Positions 27,111 through 35,874 of a stretch of 64,000 nt of DNA are shown here, in pieces. The notes under the pieces are model-generated. The model saw nothing but the letters and a program-made list of their open reading frames with translations, was not told where the DNA came from and ran no database searches. The DNA comes from Deltaproteobacteria bacterium (GTDB taxonomy: Bacteria; Myxococcota_A; UBA796; UBA2385), in the NCBI GenBank assembly GCA_016792625.1, contig JAEUKK010000126.1, positions 148,416 through 212,415 of the forward strand, given 5' to 3'. Made by a program: the position numbers and the translations under genes. How positions within the stretch are numbered: position 1 is the stretch's first letter; the number at the start of each line of letters is the position of its first letter.

Positions 27111-28610
27111 ATGTCCGACCAGCCCATCCACGTTTTGGTGATTGACGACGACCGCGACCTGCTGCGCGGGCTTGAGCGCAACCTCACAAAGATGGGCTTT
27201 AAGGTCAGCACCGCCGCGTCGGGGGTAGATGCCGTGCAGGCCTGCCGCGAGCTAAAACCCGACGCCGCCATCGTCGACTACAACCTGCCTGACGTGATGG
27301 GCGACGAGCTGATCCTCCAGCTACGCAACATCCAACCCACGCTCATTTGTGTGGGGTTCACCGGGCAGGGCGACGCCAAGGTCGCGCTCCAAATGTTGTC
27401 CAATGGAGCGGTCGACTACGTCGATAAAGGCCAAGCCGCGCTAGAAAAGGTGGGCCGCGTGCTGCACCGCGAAGTGCAGCGCCTCCGAAATGACGCGAAG
27501 TGGGCCGATTACCTCCGCAAGCTCATCCTCAACACCCGCCCACGCGGCGAGATCGTGGGCGCGTCGCCGCCGATGGTGCATCTCCGCGAGCAAATCCAAC
27601 GCGCAGGCCGGTACAAAGACCACAACGTCGTCATCTACGGCCCGAGCGGAACCGGAAAGGAGCGCGTCGCGACCGCCATTCATGACGCAGCGGTCGAGCA
27701 GCAGGGCCTCAAGGGCCCGCTGATCTCGTTGAACATGGCTACTCTCCCCGAAAACCTCGCAGAGGACTTCATTTTCGGTCACGAGAAAGGCGCCTTCACC
27801 GGCGCCGAGCGGATGCAGCCGAGCATCTTTGAGCAAGCCGAGAACGGCACGCTCTTCTTCGACGAGATTGGAGAGATGCCGCTCCAGCAGCAAGCCAAGC
27901 TGCTCCGCGCGCTGTCGACCAAGACCTTTCGCCGGGTGGGCGGCTCGAAGGACATCCCGTTCAATTGCCGGATCATCTCGGCGACCAACCGAGACCTGCC
28001 GGCCGAGGTTGTCAAGAAGACCTTCCGGGAGGACCTGCTCTACCGGCTCGCCAGCATCGAGATCACCGTCCCCTCGCTCGCTGATCGGCGGGAGGACGTC
28101 AAGCAGCTGACTTGGCACTTCATCGCCCGCGAAAACGAACGCAACAACCTCAAGGTGCGCGCGATTGACGACGACGTGTGGGCGATGCTTGAGGGCTATG
28201 ATTGGCAGAAGAACAACGTGCGCGAGCTGGAGCGGGTCATCGAGCGAATCATGGTTTGGGTGGATGACTCCGACCGGATCACGATGGACATCGTCAGCCG
28301 CTCCCGCGCGCTGCCCGAGGAGGTGCTCCGCGCTGTTGGCGCGCAGCCCGACGCCGAGGCGAGCGTCCGTCAGGTGATCACCGGCGGGGTCGGCCTCGAC
28401 GAGCTCTTCGCGATGCACTGGGTCGACGCCCGAGAACATGTATTGGAGCACTTCGGCCAAGCCTATGCTATGCACCACCTCGTGAAAGCCAGCTACAACC
28501 TCACCGTCGCCGCTGAAGCTGCGGGGATGCAGCGGCCCAACTTTAGTCGGTTTGTCAAAGAGCGCGGCATCGATGTCGAGAAGCTCAAGGAACAGAAGCT
28601 GCGAGGCTGA
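27111..28610 (+). CDS. NtrC-family sigma-54-dependent response regulator
   Basis: ATG 27111 follows GGGGGAGG. The 499 residues carry a receiver domain (1-120; acidic pocket IDDD, phospho-acceptor Asp56 in AIVDYNLP, Thr84, Lys106), and an AAA+ domain (about 145-385) with Walker A GPSGTGKE, the sigma-54 contact loop GAFTGA at 227-232, Walker B TLFFDEIGE, and the arginine-finger region FREDLLYRL. A Fis-like helix-turn-helix follows at the end (NLTVAAEAAGMQRPNFSRFVKERG). It should activate RpoN promoters after phosphorylation. The perfect -24/-12 site at 23890 is the nearest candidate target. No histidine kinase is adjacent, so it is an orphan in this window. Confidence 0.93.
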   Translation: MSDQPIHVLVIDDDRDLLRGLERNLTKMGFKVSTAASGVDAVQACRELKPDAAIVDYNLPDVMGDELILQLRNIQPTLICVGFTGQGDAKVALQMLSNGAVDYVDKGQAALEKVGRVLHREVQRLRNDAKWADYLRKLILNTRPRGEIVGASPPMVHLREQIQRAGRYKDHNVVIYGPSGTGKERVATAIHDAAVEQQGLKGPLISLNMATLPENLAEDFIFGHEKGAFTGAERMQPSIFEQAENGTLFFDEIGEMPLQQQAKLLRALSTKTFRRVGGSKDIPFNCRIISATNRDLPAEVVKKTFREDLLYRLASIEITVPSLADRREDVKQLTWHFIARENERNNLKVRAIDDDVWAMLEGYDWQKNNVRELERVIERIMVWVDDSDRITMDIVSRSRALPEEVLRAVGAQPDAEASVRQVITGGVGLDELFAMHWVDAREHVLEHFGQAYAMHHLVKASYNLTVAAEAAGMQRPNFSRFVKERGIDVEKLKEQKLRG

Positions 28611-28614
28611 GCCG

Positions 28615-29418
28615 GTGTCCTCCCCCTGGTTGGTGGTCCGCGGCGGCGCCCTCGGCGACTATATTTTGACCATCCCGGTGATCGAGTCCCTGGTGGCCGC
28701 GTTTGGCCCGGTCGAGCTCTACGCCAACCCGCGGTACGCGCGGCTGCGGCCCGACTTGGCGCGCCGCGTGGTCGACCTGCACGGCCTCGAAGCAGCCTGG
28801 TTGCACCGACCTGGCCCCCTTCCGGCCCCGTTCACCCATGCCCTCGTGTTCACCCCGGGTGTCGCAGCGCGTTTGCGGGCGCAAGGGGTCGAGGTGCTCG
28901 AGGGTCCCCCGCGCCCACCGGCCGGCGTGCACGCGACCGACGCGATGGCCGCTGCGCTGGCCCCGCTGGGCTTGGAGGTGCGCGGCCCGCCTCGCCTCCC
29001 CCACCCACGCGACCCCGCCCGACCGTCGCTGATCGCGCTCGCACCGGGGGCCTCCGCGCCGGCCAAGGTATGGCCGGGCTTCGCGGCCCTGGCCGTCGCG
29101 CTCCGCGCGGCTGCGCTGCCCATCGACGTCATCGCCGGGCTCGACGAGCCCCTCCCCGCAGGCATGCCGGGCCCGGCCGGGCCGCCCGCGGACCTGCCTG
29201 GCCTCATTCAGCGGGCCGCCCAAAGCAGCGTCTGGGTGGGCAATGACACAGGCACCACCCACCTCGCTGCGGCCGCCGGCGCGCAGGTCCTCAGCTTCTT
29301 CGGTCCCACCGATCCAGCATGCTGGGCGCCGAAGGTTGCGCGGATCCTCCCGATGGACACGCCCGTCGAGCAGGTGCTCGAGCTGGTGCGGGCGCTGCAC
29401 AGGCGCGGCGGGGCCTGA
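28615..29418 (+). CDS. Glycosyltransferase family 9 (ADP-heptose:LPS heptosyltransferase-like)
   Basis: Start GTG 28615, only 4 nt after the NtrC stop, so probably co-transcribed. The 267-residue protein has the GT9 N-terminal motif RGGALGDYILTIPVIESL and the C-terminal nucleotide-sugar motif WVGNDTGTTHLAAAAGAQVLSFFGPTDP. GT9 enzymes add heptose to the LPS inner core. At 267 residues it is shorter than WaaF/WaaC (about 320-350), the missing part being in the N-terminal lobe. The donor and acceptor cannot be decided from sequence. Confidence 0.85.
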   Translation: MSSPWLVVRGGALGDYILTIPVIESLVAAFGPVELYANPRYARLRPDLARRVVDLHGLEAAWLHRPGPLPAPFTHALVFTPGVAARLRAQGVEVLEGPPRPPAGVHATDAMAAALAPLGLEVRGPPRLPHPRDPARPSLIALAPGASAPAKVWPGFAALAVALRAAALPIDVIAGLDEPLPAGMPGPAGPPADLPGLIQRAAQSSVWVGNDTGTTHLAAAAGAQVLSFFGPTDPACWAPKVARILPMDTPVEQVLELVRALHRRGGA

Positions 29419-29628
29419 GGGGCCGGCCCGACAGGTGGGACAGCACACGCCGATTTTGCAGGCGGTCGGAACTACCCAGCCACCGCTCCCCGTGGAACAT
29501 CCGCAGACTATCGGCGATTTTCCGGCGGAGTGCGCGAACCAGACCGGGCCGCACCCTGACCCACGGAGCTCCGCCGGGGCTGTGGAGCGGATAGGTGACG
29601 GGACCACCCACGAGCCTTGGAGCCCGAG

Positions 29629-30702
29629 ATGAGCATTTTTGCGGAGATGGCCGAGCTGGGGCATGAGCAAGTCGTTTTCTGCCGCGACGATGAAGCCGGC
29701 CTGCGGGCCATCATTGGCGTGCACAGCACCGCGCTCGGCCCCGCGCTGGGGGGCTGCCGGCTCTACAACTACGCCAACGAAGCGAACGCGATCCGCGACG
29801 TGCTTCGCCTCTCTCGCGGCATGACCTACAAGGCCGCGGTGGCCGGTCTCGACCTCGGCGGCGGCAAGGCGGTCATCATCGGCGACCCCGCCTCGGTCAA
29901 GTCTGAGCACTTGTTCCGCGCCTTCGGTCGCTTTGTCGAGTCCCTCAACGGCCGGTACATCACCGCCGAGGACATGAACACCACCGTCGAAGACATGAAC
30001 TGGATCCGGCGCGAGACCCGGCACGTCACCGGCGCCTCGACCTTCAGCGGCGGCTCGGGTGACCCCTCGCCGGTCACCGCCTATGGCGTGTTCCAGGGCA
30101 TCCGCGCCTGCCTCGAGGTGGTCTACGGCTCCCCCGACGTGGTCGGGAAGACCGTGGCCATCCAAGGCGCGGGCTCGGTGGGCTACTACTTGGCGAAATT
30201 CCTCCATGAGTCCGGGGCGAAGCTGATCTACAGCGACATCTCGGACCGCCGGCTCGAGAAGGTGCGCAGCGCCTTCGGCGGCACCGTGGTCGACGGCGAC
30301 GCTTACTATGGCGTCGAGTGCGACGTCTTGGCCCCCTGCGCGATTGGCGGCGTCATTAACGCGGCCACCATCCCGCAGATCCGCGCCCCCATCATCGCCG
30401 GCGCCGCCAACAACCAGCTCGATGACGAGCGCCGCGACAGCGCCCTGCTCGAGAAGAAGGGCATCGTCTACGCCCCCGACTACGTGATCAACGCCGGCGG
30501 GCTCATCAACGTCGCTGCAGAGCTCAAGGGTCTACCCGCCGAGAAGGCGATGGCCGACGCCGCGGGCATCTTCGACACGGTCAAGCGCATCGTGAACCTG
30601 TCGCGCCAGCGGGGCATCTCGTCGACCGCCGCGGGCAACGCCGTGGCCGAGGAGCGCATCAACAACGTGTCGCGCCTCAAGCGCCTCCACCTGCCCGGCT
30701 AG
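29629..30702 (+). CDS. Leucine (branched-chain amino acid) dehydrogenase
   Basis: ATG 29629 is preceded by GGAG. The 357-residue protein matches leucine dehydrogenase of Bacillus along its length: VFCRDDEAGLRAIIGVHSTALGPALGGCR, the glycine-rich GLDLGGGKAVIIGDP with catalytic Lys, NGRYITAEDM, the dinucleotide motif GAGSVGYYLAKFL and APDYVINAGGLINVAAEL. It deaminates Leu, Ile and Val with NAD+ to 2-keto acids, which may feed branched fatty acid synthesis common in myxobacteria. Phe or Val dehydrogenase are close relatives and remain possible. It stands alone between a 210-bp leader and a hairpin. Confidence 0.92.
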   Translation: MSIFAEMAELGHEQVVFCRDDEAGLRAIIGVHSTALGPALGGCRLYNYANEANAIRDVLRLSRGMTYKAAVAGLDLGGGKAVIIGDPASVKSEHLFRAFGRFVESLNGRYITAEDMNTTVEDMNWIRRETRHVTGASTFSGGSGDPSPVTAYGVFQGIRACLEVVYGSPDVVGKTVAIQGAGSVGYYLAKFLHESGAKLIYSDISDRRLEKVRSAFGGTVVDGDAYYGVECDVLAPCAIGGVINAATIPQIRAPIIAGAANNQLDDERRDSALLEKKGIVYAPDYVINAGGLINVAAELKGLPAEKAMADAAGIFDTVKRIVNLSRQRGISSTAAGNAVAEERINNVSRLKRLHLPG

Positions 30703-30706
30703 GGCG

Positions 30707-30733
30707 CCTGCAGCCGGTGCCGGTGGCTGCAGG
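30707..30733. terminator. Hairpin after leucine dehydrogenase
   Basis: A 9-bp stem (30707-30715 with 30725-30733) begins 5 nt after the stop codon. There is no T-run, so termination is inferred only from position. Confidence 0.5.
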
Positions 30734-30796
30734 GGCGTTGCTGCTCCCCAAGGCCACGATAGCACTTCGCAGCGAAACTGCTTTAGGCGGAGTATT

Positions 30797-30824
30797 CGGG
30801 TGAAGACGGCCCTGTCTTCACCCG
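30797..30824. terminator. Strong hairpin between convergent genes
   Basis: A perfect 11-bp stem (30797-30807 with 30814-30824) with a 6-nt loop lies between leucine dehydrogenase and the PilO-like minus-strand gene. No T-run follows in either direction. It may be a bidirectional terminator or a transcript 3' end stabiliser. Confidence 0.55.
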
Positions 30825-30875
30825 GTATGCGCCGCAAACAGATCAGTTGACACCGATAAACGCTCTTGTCGAGGC

Positions 30876-31658
30876 TTACCGGTCCCCAGCCGACGAAGTT
30901 GTGGGCGCCACCCCGGTGCGGAGCGACGGGCCGCTCGCCCCGGCCCCTGCGGCGCGGATGAGCCCAGAGTCAGCCGCCCAGCGCAGGATCTCGCCCTGCT
31001 CACGGGCGGCGACCAGGGCCGCGGGCAGGGCTCGCTGCAGGTCGGCGCCGCGGGCCCGGGCCTCGACCAACCCAGCCGCCTCGACCTCAGCGAAGCGCCG
31101 CCAGCCATACAGCTCTGCCGCGGCGAGCAGCACCCGGTGCTGCCCGACCGGCGTGGCGGCGCGCGTCCGCAACACGGCCAGCATGTGATCCCGGTCGGGC
31201 AACCAGGGGCGAAAGAGGGTCGCGCGAAGGCGAATCGACGCACCACGGGGCTGGGCCGGTTCGGCGCGGACCTCGACCCGGTCAATGAGGATGGCGTGCC
31301 GTTGGTGCTGAAAGGCCGCCAAGAGGGGCGGGAGATCGAGGGGGTCACCCCGGAGGGTCCACCGCAGGACCACCCGCTCCACCCCCCCGTCCACGCCCGC
31401 GGGCACGAAGTGCGCGGGCTCGGACAAGAGCCCCAGCTCGGTCGCCACGAGGTTGAGGTAGGCCCGCAGCGCGAGCTCCGCCTCTGGGGTCAGCGCAGCC
31501 GGCGAGCGCGCCCGCGCGGCGGCGCGCTGGGCGGCCTCAAGCAACGCAGGGTCGGCACGATCCACATGAACCGGCGCGGTCCATGCGCCGAGGAGGGCCG
31601 CCGCTCCCACCCCGAGCAGGAGGCCGCAACCGAGAGCCACCGCCGCCGCCGCGCCCAT
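30876..31658 (-). CDS. Single-pass membrane protein with PilO/GspM-like fold (putative)
   Basis: 260 residues from ATG 31658. An N-terminal hydrophobic segment (AVALGCGLLLGVGAAALLGAW) is followed by an Ala-rich helix and then an alternating beta-alpha-beta region about residues 90-150 (VVLRWTLRGDPLDLPPLLAAFQHQRHAILIDRVEVRA...IRLRATLF). This resembles the ferredoxin-like domain of PilO or GspM. Those proteins support type IV pili and type II secretion, but no other pil or gsp gene is beside it, so the function is open. It is divergent from the USP gene (83 bp between starts). Confidence 0.5.
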   Translation of the reverse strand: MGAAAAVALGCGLLLGVGAAALLGAWTAPVHVDRADPALLEAAQRAAARARSPAALTPEAELALRAYLNLVATELGLLSEPAHFVPAGVDGGVERVVLRWTLRGDPLDLPPLLAAFQHQRHAILIDRVEVRAEPAQPRGASIRLRATLFRPWLPDRDHMLAVLRTRAATPVGQHRVLLAAAELYGWRRFAEVEAAGLVEARARGADLQRALPAALVAAREQGEILRWAADSGLIRAAGAGASGPSLRTGVAPTTSSAGDR

Positions 31659-31741
31659 CCGCCCTCCGCCATGCGCGCCGCCGCCGCGCCCCCTCGCTAT
31701 ATGACCCGCGCCGGTCGTGCGCGCCCGCCGCGGGAGGAGTC

Positions 31742-32569
31742 GTGGACTACATCGTCCTGGTGCCGATTGACGAAGCCTCCCTTGGCGGCGCTGCGCTCCG
31801 CCAAGCGGTCGAGCTGGCCGCCGGGCGCCCGGCGGTCGCGGTGGTGGGCCTGCACGTCGTCAACGTCATCCCCGCGCAAGAGGGCAGCGCGCTCCAAGCG
31901 CTGCTCGCGCAGGAGCCCAGCCCCGTGCCTGCCGAGGTCGCGGCTTGGTGTCGCGCCCAAGGTGAGGCCTTGCTGGCGCGCTTCAGCGAGCTGTGCGCCG
32001 CGGCGGGGGTTCGGCACCAGGCGCGGCTCGAGGTCGGCGCCTGGGCCGATCGCCTGCTGCACCACGGCCAGAGCGCAGACCTCGTGGTGCTCAACCGCGC
32101 GCCGAGCGCCGACGAGCCCGCCCCCGGAGAGGGCGTCGACTACGTCGATGACGTCATCGCCGGCCTGCGTGGCGCGGTGGCCGTGCTCCCGCCCGGCGCC
32201 GAGCCCGCCCGGCGCTTGCTGCTCGGCTGGTCCGAGTCCGGGGCCTCGCAGCGGGCCCTGCGCGCGGCCTCGCGCCTCGCCCGCGCCACCGGGCTGCCCC
32301 TCGAGGTGCTGGCTGTTCACGAGCCAGAGCAGGCGGCGCCAGAGCGCGAAGAGGTGCTCCAGCACGCCGCCCTCCTCAACCTGCCCATTCAGGTGCAGGC
32401 CGCGCCCGGCGTGCCCTGGGAGGCCCTGACCGCAGAGGCCGCGGCGGGCGGGGCCACCCTCATCGTCGTGGGGGCCAGCGACAAGTCGCGCTGGGGTCGC
32501 CGGCTCTGGGGCAGCACCACCGACAGCCTGCTCGATCAGACCGACATGAGCGTGCTCGTGGTCGGCTGA
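31742..32569 (+). CDS. Universal stress protein with two USP domains
   Basis: GTG 31742 is preceded by GGGAGGAG. The 275-residue protein has two tandem USP domains, about 1-150 and 155-275. The second contains VVGASDKSRWGRRLWGSTTDSLL, which fits the ATP-binding GxxGxxxxxxGSxxxxv motif of USP proteins. The first lacks that motif and is degenerate. A TATATG hexamer at about 31698 may be a -10 box. Role: stress-related nucleotide-binding protein, cytoplasmic; its target is unknown. Confidence 0.85.
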   Translation: MDYIVLVPIDEASLGGAALRQAVELAAGRPAVAVVGLHVVNVIPAQEGSALQALLAQEPSPVPAEVAAWCRAQGEALLARFSELCAAAGVRHQARLEVGAWADRLLHHGQSADLVVLNRAPSADEPAPGEGVDYVDDVIAGLRGAVAVLPPGAEPARRLLLGWSESGASQRALRAASRLARATGLPLEVLAVHEPEQAAPEREEVLQHAALLNLPIQVQAAPGVPWEALTAEAAAGGATLIVVGASDKSRWGRRLWGSTTDSLLDQTDMSVLVVG

Positions 32570-32629
32570 ACCACGGCCATTCACCTGCGCCGAAGGCGTG
32601 CAACACTTGAAATTCCCGTCCCACACACG

Positions 32630-32658
32630 TTGAAAGAACCGACCCGGGCTGGTAGATT
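32630..32658 (+). promoter_or_regulatory. Sigma-70-type promoter for scpA-scpB-rluB
   Basis: TTGAAA (32630-32635) and TAGATT (32653-32658) are separated by 17 bp, in a patch less GC-rich than its surroundings. They match the consensus at 5 of 6 and 4 of 6 positions. It lies about 200 bp upstream of the scpA start. Confidence 0.65.
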
Positions 32659-32670
32659 CGCAGCGCCGGC

Positions 32671-32684
32671 GGGGAACGTTCCCC
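32671..32684. promoter_or_regulatory. 14-bp palindrome just downstream of the scpA promoter
   Basis: GGGGAACGTTCCCC is a perfect palindrome starting about 12 bp after the -10 box, at or just past the expected transcription start. The position suits a repressor operator. No regulator can be named. Confidence 0.5.
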
Positions 32685-32854
32685 AAATCCCCGCTGAGCA
32701 AGGCGACGCGCACCGCTCCCCGCGCGCTCGCCCTCCCGGGCCCTCCGCCCCCGCTGCTCCCCTCCGCGCGGCCCTGTCCCCCAGGGCCCAGGCCATCCCC
32801 CCGCACCGTGGCGCCTGGCTTTGGCTGGGCGCTCCCTCCACTGCGAGCAGGCCC

Positions 32855-33628
32855 TTGAACGCCCAAGATACCCGCCATCCCGCCGTGCACACGGACGTCT
32901 TCGACGGTCCGCTCGAGCTCCTGCTCTTCCTCGTCCGGCGGGACGGAATTGACCTGCGCGAGGTCTCCATCGCGCCGATCACCGACGCCTACTTGGCCCA
33001 CCTCGAGCTGATGGATCAGCTCGACCTCGACGTGGCGGCCGAGTTTGTGGTGATGGCTGCGACGTTGTGCTGGCTCAAGTCACGCGAGCTGTTGCCCCGC
33101 GGCATCGCGGTGAGCGATGACGAGGAAGATCCGGCCGAAGTGCGCGCCGAGCTGACGCGGCGCCTGCTTGAGTACCAGCGCTACCGCGACGCCGCCGACG
33201 CCCTGGCCTCTGGCGCCCTGCTCGACCGCGACGTCTTCGCGCGCGCGCAAGACCCGGGCATCACCTACGACCGGCCGGTCTACGCCGACATCGACGGCAT
33301 GGGCCTGCTGCTGCGCTACTACCGCCTGCTGCGCAAAAGGGCTGGTCCCCAGCCGGTCCACGCGATCCAGTCCGAGAAGTACGACCTCGCCGAGACCGCC
33401 CAGCGGCTGCTCGACCGCCTCGGGGGCGCGCGCCGCGACCTCAACGAGCTGCTCGGCACCTTCGGGCCGCGCGGCGAGCGGGTGATGGCCTTCCTCGCCG
33501 CGCTCGAGCTTGCCCGCCTCGGCATGCTCGACATTGAGCAGGGCGGCCACCTCGAGCCCATCCTGGTCGAAGCCCGCGGCCGCTTGGTCGCGGCAGACCT
33601 GGCCTTGCTCGCCGGCATCCGCGCATGA
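32855..33628 (+). CDS. scpA: Segregation and condensation protein A
   Basis: 257 residues from TTG 32855; GTG 32885 is an alternative. The long in-frame region before it is Pro/Arg-rich and not ScpA-like. The ScpA kleisin signature is clear: VFDGPLELLLFLVRRDGIDLREVSIAPITDAYLAHLE, then AAEFVVMAATLCWLKSRELLP, and a C-terminal winged helix (ALELARLGMLDIEQ). ScpA bridges the SMC heads and binds ScpB to form the bacterial condensin. Overlaps scpB by ATGA at 33625-33628. A sigma-70-like promoter and a palindrome lie in the 285-bp leader. Confidence 0.93.
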   Translation: MNAQDTRHPAVHTDVFDGPLELLLFLVRRDGIDLREVSIAPITDAYLAHLELMDQLDLDVAAEFVVMAATLCWLKSRELLPRGIAVSDDEEDPAEVRAELTRRLLEYQRYRDAADALASGALLDRDVFARAQDPGITYDRPVYADIDGMGLLLRYYRLLRKRAGPQPVHAIQSEKYDLAETAQRLLDRLGGARRDLNELLGTFGPRGERVMAFLAALELARLGMLDIEQGGHLEPILVEARGRLVAADLALLAGIRA

Positions 33629-34626
33629 GCGGGCGCGACGGCGAGGGGCCGGGCGACGGCGAGGGGGGCGAGACCGATGGCGGCGCCGAGGTGGTGCAGC
33701 TGACCGACCGCCGACCGGTCGACCCGCTCCCTCCACCCATCCCGCTGTTCCCGACGCGGTCCGACCGGGAGGGAGAGGAGGACAACCTCGTCATGCTGCC
33801 CGGCCTCCGGGCCGACGATGAGGAGGAAGTGAAGGCCGTCGTGCAGGAGGATGGCACGCTCGCCCCTCCGCCCGAGCACCTGGTCCCCGCGGCGGTCGAG
33901 GCCCTGCTCCTCGCCGCTGAGGCACCGGTGACGGTCGACCAGCTCGACCGTTGGTTGGGCAACCCAGGGCCGGCCAAAGTTCGCGCGGCCCTGCACGCTT
34001 GGGCCCGACGCCAAAACGCTGAGCACGGCGGCATTCGGCTGGTCCAAGTCGCCAAGGGTTGGCAGCTTCGCACCGACGTGCGCTTCGCCCCCTGGGTGGC
34101 GGCCATGCGCGGCGGTCGGCCCCTGCGCCTGTCGCGCGCCGCCCTCGACACCCTCTCGATCCTGGCCTACCGCCAACCGGCCACCCGCGGCGAGATTGAA
34201 GAGCTGCGCGGCGTCGAGAGCGGCGGCGTGCTGCGAATGTTGTGCGAGCGTGGCCTCGCCATGGTGGTCGGCCGCAAAGAGGTGCCGGGGCGGCCGCTGC
34301 TCTACGGCACGACCCGCGGCTTCTTGTCGCTGTTCAACCTCCGCGATCTCTCCGACCTGCCCACGCTGCGCGACCTGCGTGAGCTCTACGGCGACCGCCT
34401 GCCCGACGAAGCCGAGCTTGGCCCAGACCCGCTCGAGAACGAAGACGCCTCGGGCGCAGACGAGGAGGAGGAGGCCGCGACTGACGCGCCCGCCTCGGTC
34501 GAGCTGCCGGCCGACGAGGGCGCGCCGGACGACGACGGTGACGAACCCGAGCCGCCGTCCGAGCCCCAGGGCGGCCGCGGGCGCAAGCACCTCGGCCTCG
34601 TTCGAAAGGCGCCGCCGGGACGCTGA
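33625..34626 (+). CDS. scpB: Segregation and condensation protein B
   Basis: 333 residues, longer than the usual 180-220 because of acidic extensions at both ends (about 1-75 and 265-333, rich in Glu, Asp and Pro). The core has two winged helices: VPAAVEALLLAAEAPVTVDQLDRWLG, and LSRAALDTLSILAYRQPATRGEIEELRGVESGGVLRMLCERGL, with GRPLLYGTTRGFLSLFNL. ScpB dimers bind ScpA in the SMC complex. Its ATG overlaps the scpA stop. The disordered acidic tails are unusual and are predicted to be flexible. Confidence 0.93.
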   Translation: MSGRDGEGPGDGEGGETDGGAEVVQLTDRRPVDPLPPPIPLFPTRSDREGEEDNLVMLPGLRADDEEEVKAVVQEDGTLAPPPEHLVPAAVEALLLAAEAPVTVDQLDRWLGNPGPAKVRAALHAWARRQNAEHGGIRLVQVAKGWQLRTDVRFAPWVAAMRGGRPLRLSRAALDTLSILAYRQPATRGEIEELRGVESGGVLRMLCERGLAMVVGRKEVPGRPLLYGTTRGFLSLFNLRDLSDLPTLRDLRELYGDRLPDEAELGPDPLENEDASGADEEEEAATDAPASVELPADEGAPDDDGDEPEPPSEPQGGRGRKHLGLVRKAPPGR

Positions 34627-34800
34627 GCCAGCCTGACCAGCGGCCGTGCTCCGCGCCAGGGCGCAGCCGCCCTCTCCTCGCTGGGCGCCCCACAGCCGTC
34701 ACGCGCGCGCCCTGCGCTGGCGTGGCGCGGCCCGATAGGCGCCCCCTCCCCCAACGGGGACCAAAAAGCTCGCCCGGGAGGGCCAGCGAAGGAGCCCACC

Positions 34801-35697
34801 GTGGCCAACTCAACGAACACCCGCATTCGCCTCGCCAAAGCCATCGCCAAGACCGGGCGCGCCAGCCGCCGAGAGGCCGAGCGCCTCATCGAAGACGGCC
34901 TGGTCACGGTCAACGGCGTGCTCATCCAGACCCCGGCCTGCTTGGTTGACCCGTCCGCCGACCGCATCCAAGTGGAGGGTGAGGCGCTCCCCCCGCAGCC
35001 CCGCACCTCCTGGTTCGTGCTCTACAAGCCCCGTGGCTACCTCACGACCATGGACGACCCCCAAGGTCGAAAGACCGTGATGGAGCTCGTGGCCAACATG
35101 CCCGAGCTGGGCCTGCGCCCGGTCGGCCGGCTCGACTTCGACACCGAAGGTGTGCTGCTGTTCACCAATGACGGCGAGATGGCCAACGCGCTGACCCACC
35201 CCAGCAAGGGTGTGCCCAAACGATACCTCGCCAAGGTGTGGAAGCGCCCTGACGAAAAGAAGCTGAACCGCCTCGCCAACGGCATCAACCTGGATGATGG
35301 CCGCACCCAGCCCTGCAAGGTGCGGGTGGTCAAAGAGACCGACGAAGGCGGGAACTGCTGGGTCGAGGTCACGGTCACCGAGGGCCGGAACCGCCTGATC
35401 CGCCGGATGTTCGAGAACATTGGCCACCCGGTCAGCAAGCTGCGCCGCGAGAGCTTCGGCACCGTGAGCCTGCGCGGGCTTGAGCGCGGCGAGCTGCGCA
35501 CGCTCACCGCGGAAGAGGTCGACCGCCTCGAAGACCTCGCCGAGGGCCGCAAGCCCGAGTCGGCCGGCCACGGGAGCAAGTACAAGCCGGGCTTCGCGCT
35601 GCCCAAGCCCAAGCCCAACAAGCCGCTGTCGAAGAAGCGGGCCGCGAACGCCAAACGTCGCGCCGCGGTGCCCAAGCCGAGCGGCGGCCAGGGCTGA
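34801..35697 (+). CDS. rluB: 23S rRNA pseudouridine synthase (RluB-type)
   Basis: GTG 34801 follows AAGGAG. The 298-residue protein has an S4 RNA-binding domain (about 8-65: RIRLAKAIAKTGRASRREAERLIEDGLVTVNG) and a catalytic domain with the active-site Asp in GRLDFDTEGVLLFTNDG. It also has KRYLAKVW and EGRNRLIRRMFENIGHPVSKLRR. RluB modifies U2605 of 23S rRNA in E. coli; RluE/RluF are relatives. A Lys/Pro-rich basic tail (about 255-298) probably binds RNA. The scpA-scpB-rluB order is common in bacteria. Confidence 0.92.
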   Translation: MANSTNTRIRLAKAIAKTGRASRREAERLIEDGLVTVNGVLIQTPACLVDPSADRIQVEGEALPPQPRTSWFVLYKPRGYLTTMDDPQGRKTVMELVANMPELGLRPVGRLDFDTEGVLLFTNDGEMANALTHPSKGVPKRYLAKVWKRPDEKKLNRLANGINLDDGRTQPCKVRVVKETDEGGNCWVEVTVTEGRNRLIRRMFENIGHPVSKLRRESFGTVSLRGLERGELRTLTAEEVDRLEDLAEGRKPESAGHGSKYKPGFALPKPKPNKPLSKKRAANAKRRAAVPKPSGGQG

Positions 35698-35874
35698 GCC
35701 CGGCGCGCCCTCCGGGTTCAGGCAAAAGTGACGGGGCTCGCTCTTCCGATACCAACGCTTTTGTCGTACATTGACGTGGCGCCCTCCGGCGGGCCCGGCA
35801 CTCAAAACAGATCCGTCGTTGGCACCCTACAGGCTTCAACACCTTTGTTGGCAGCCTATCCGACCCCTGCAGCC

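Noticed and set aside
29436..29450. Possible second sigma-54 promoter before leucine dehydrogenase
   Set aside because: The -24 part reads TGGGAC and the -12 part ACGC, so the invariant GC pair is kept but the TTGC and TGGCAC matches are poor.
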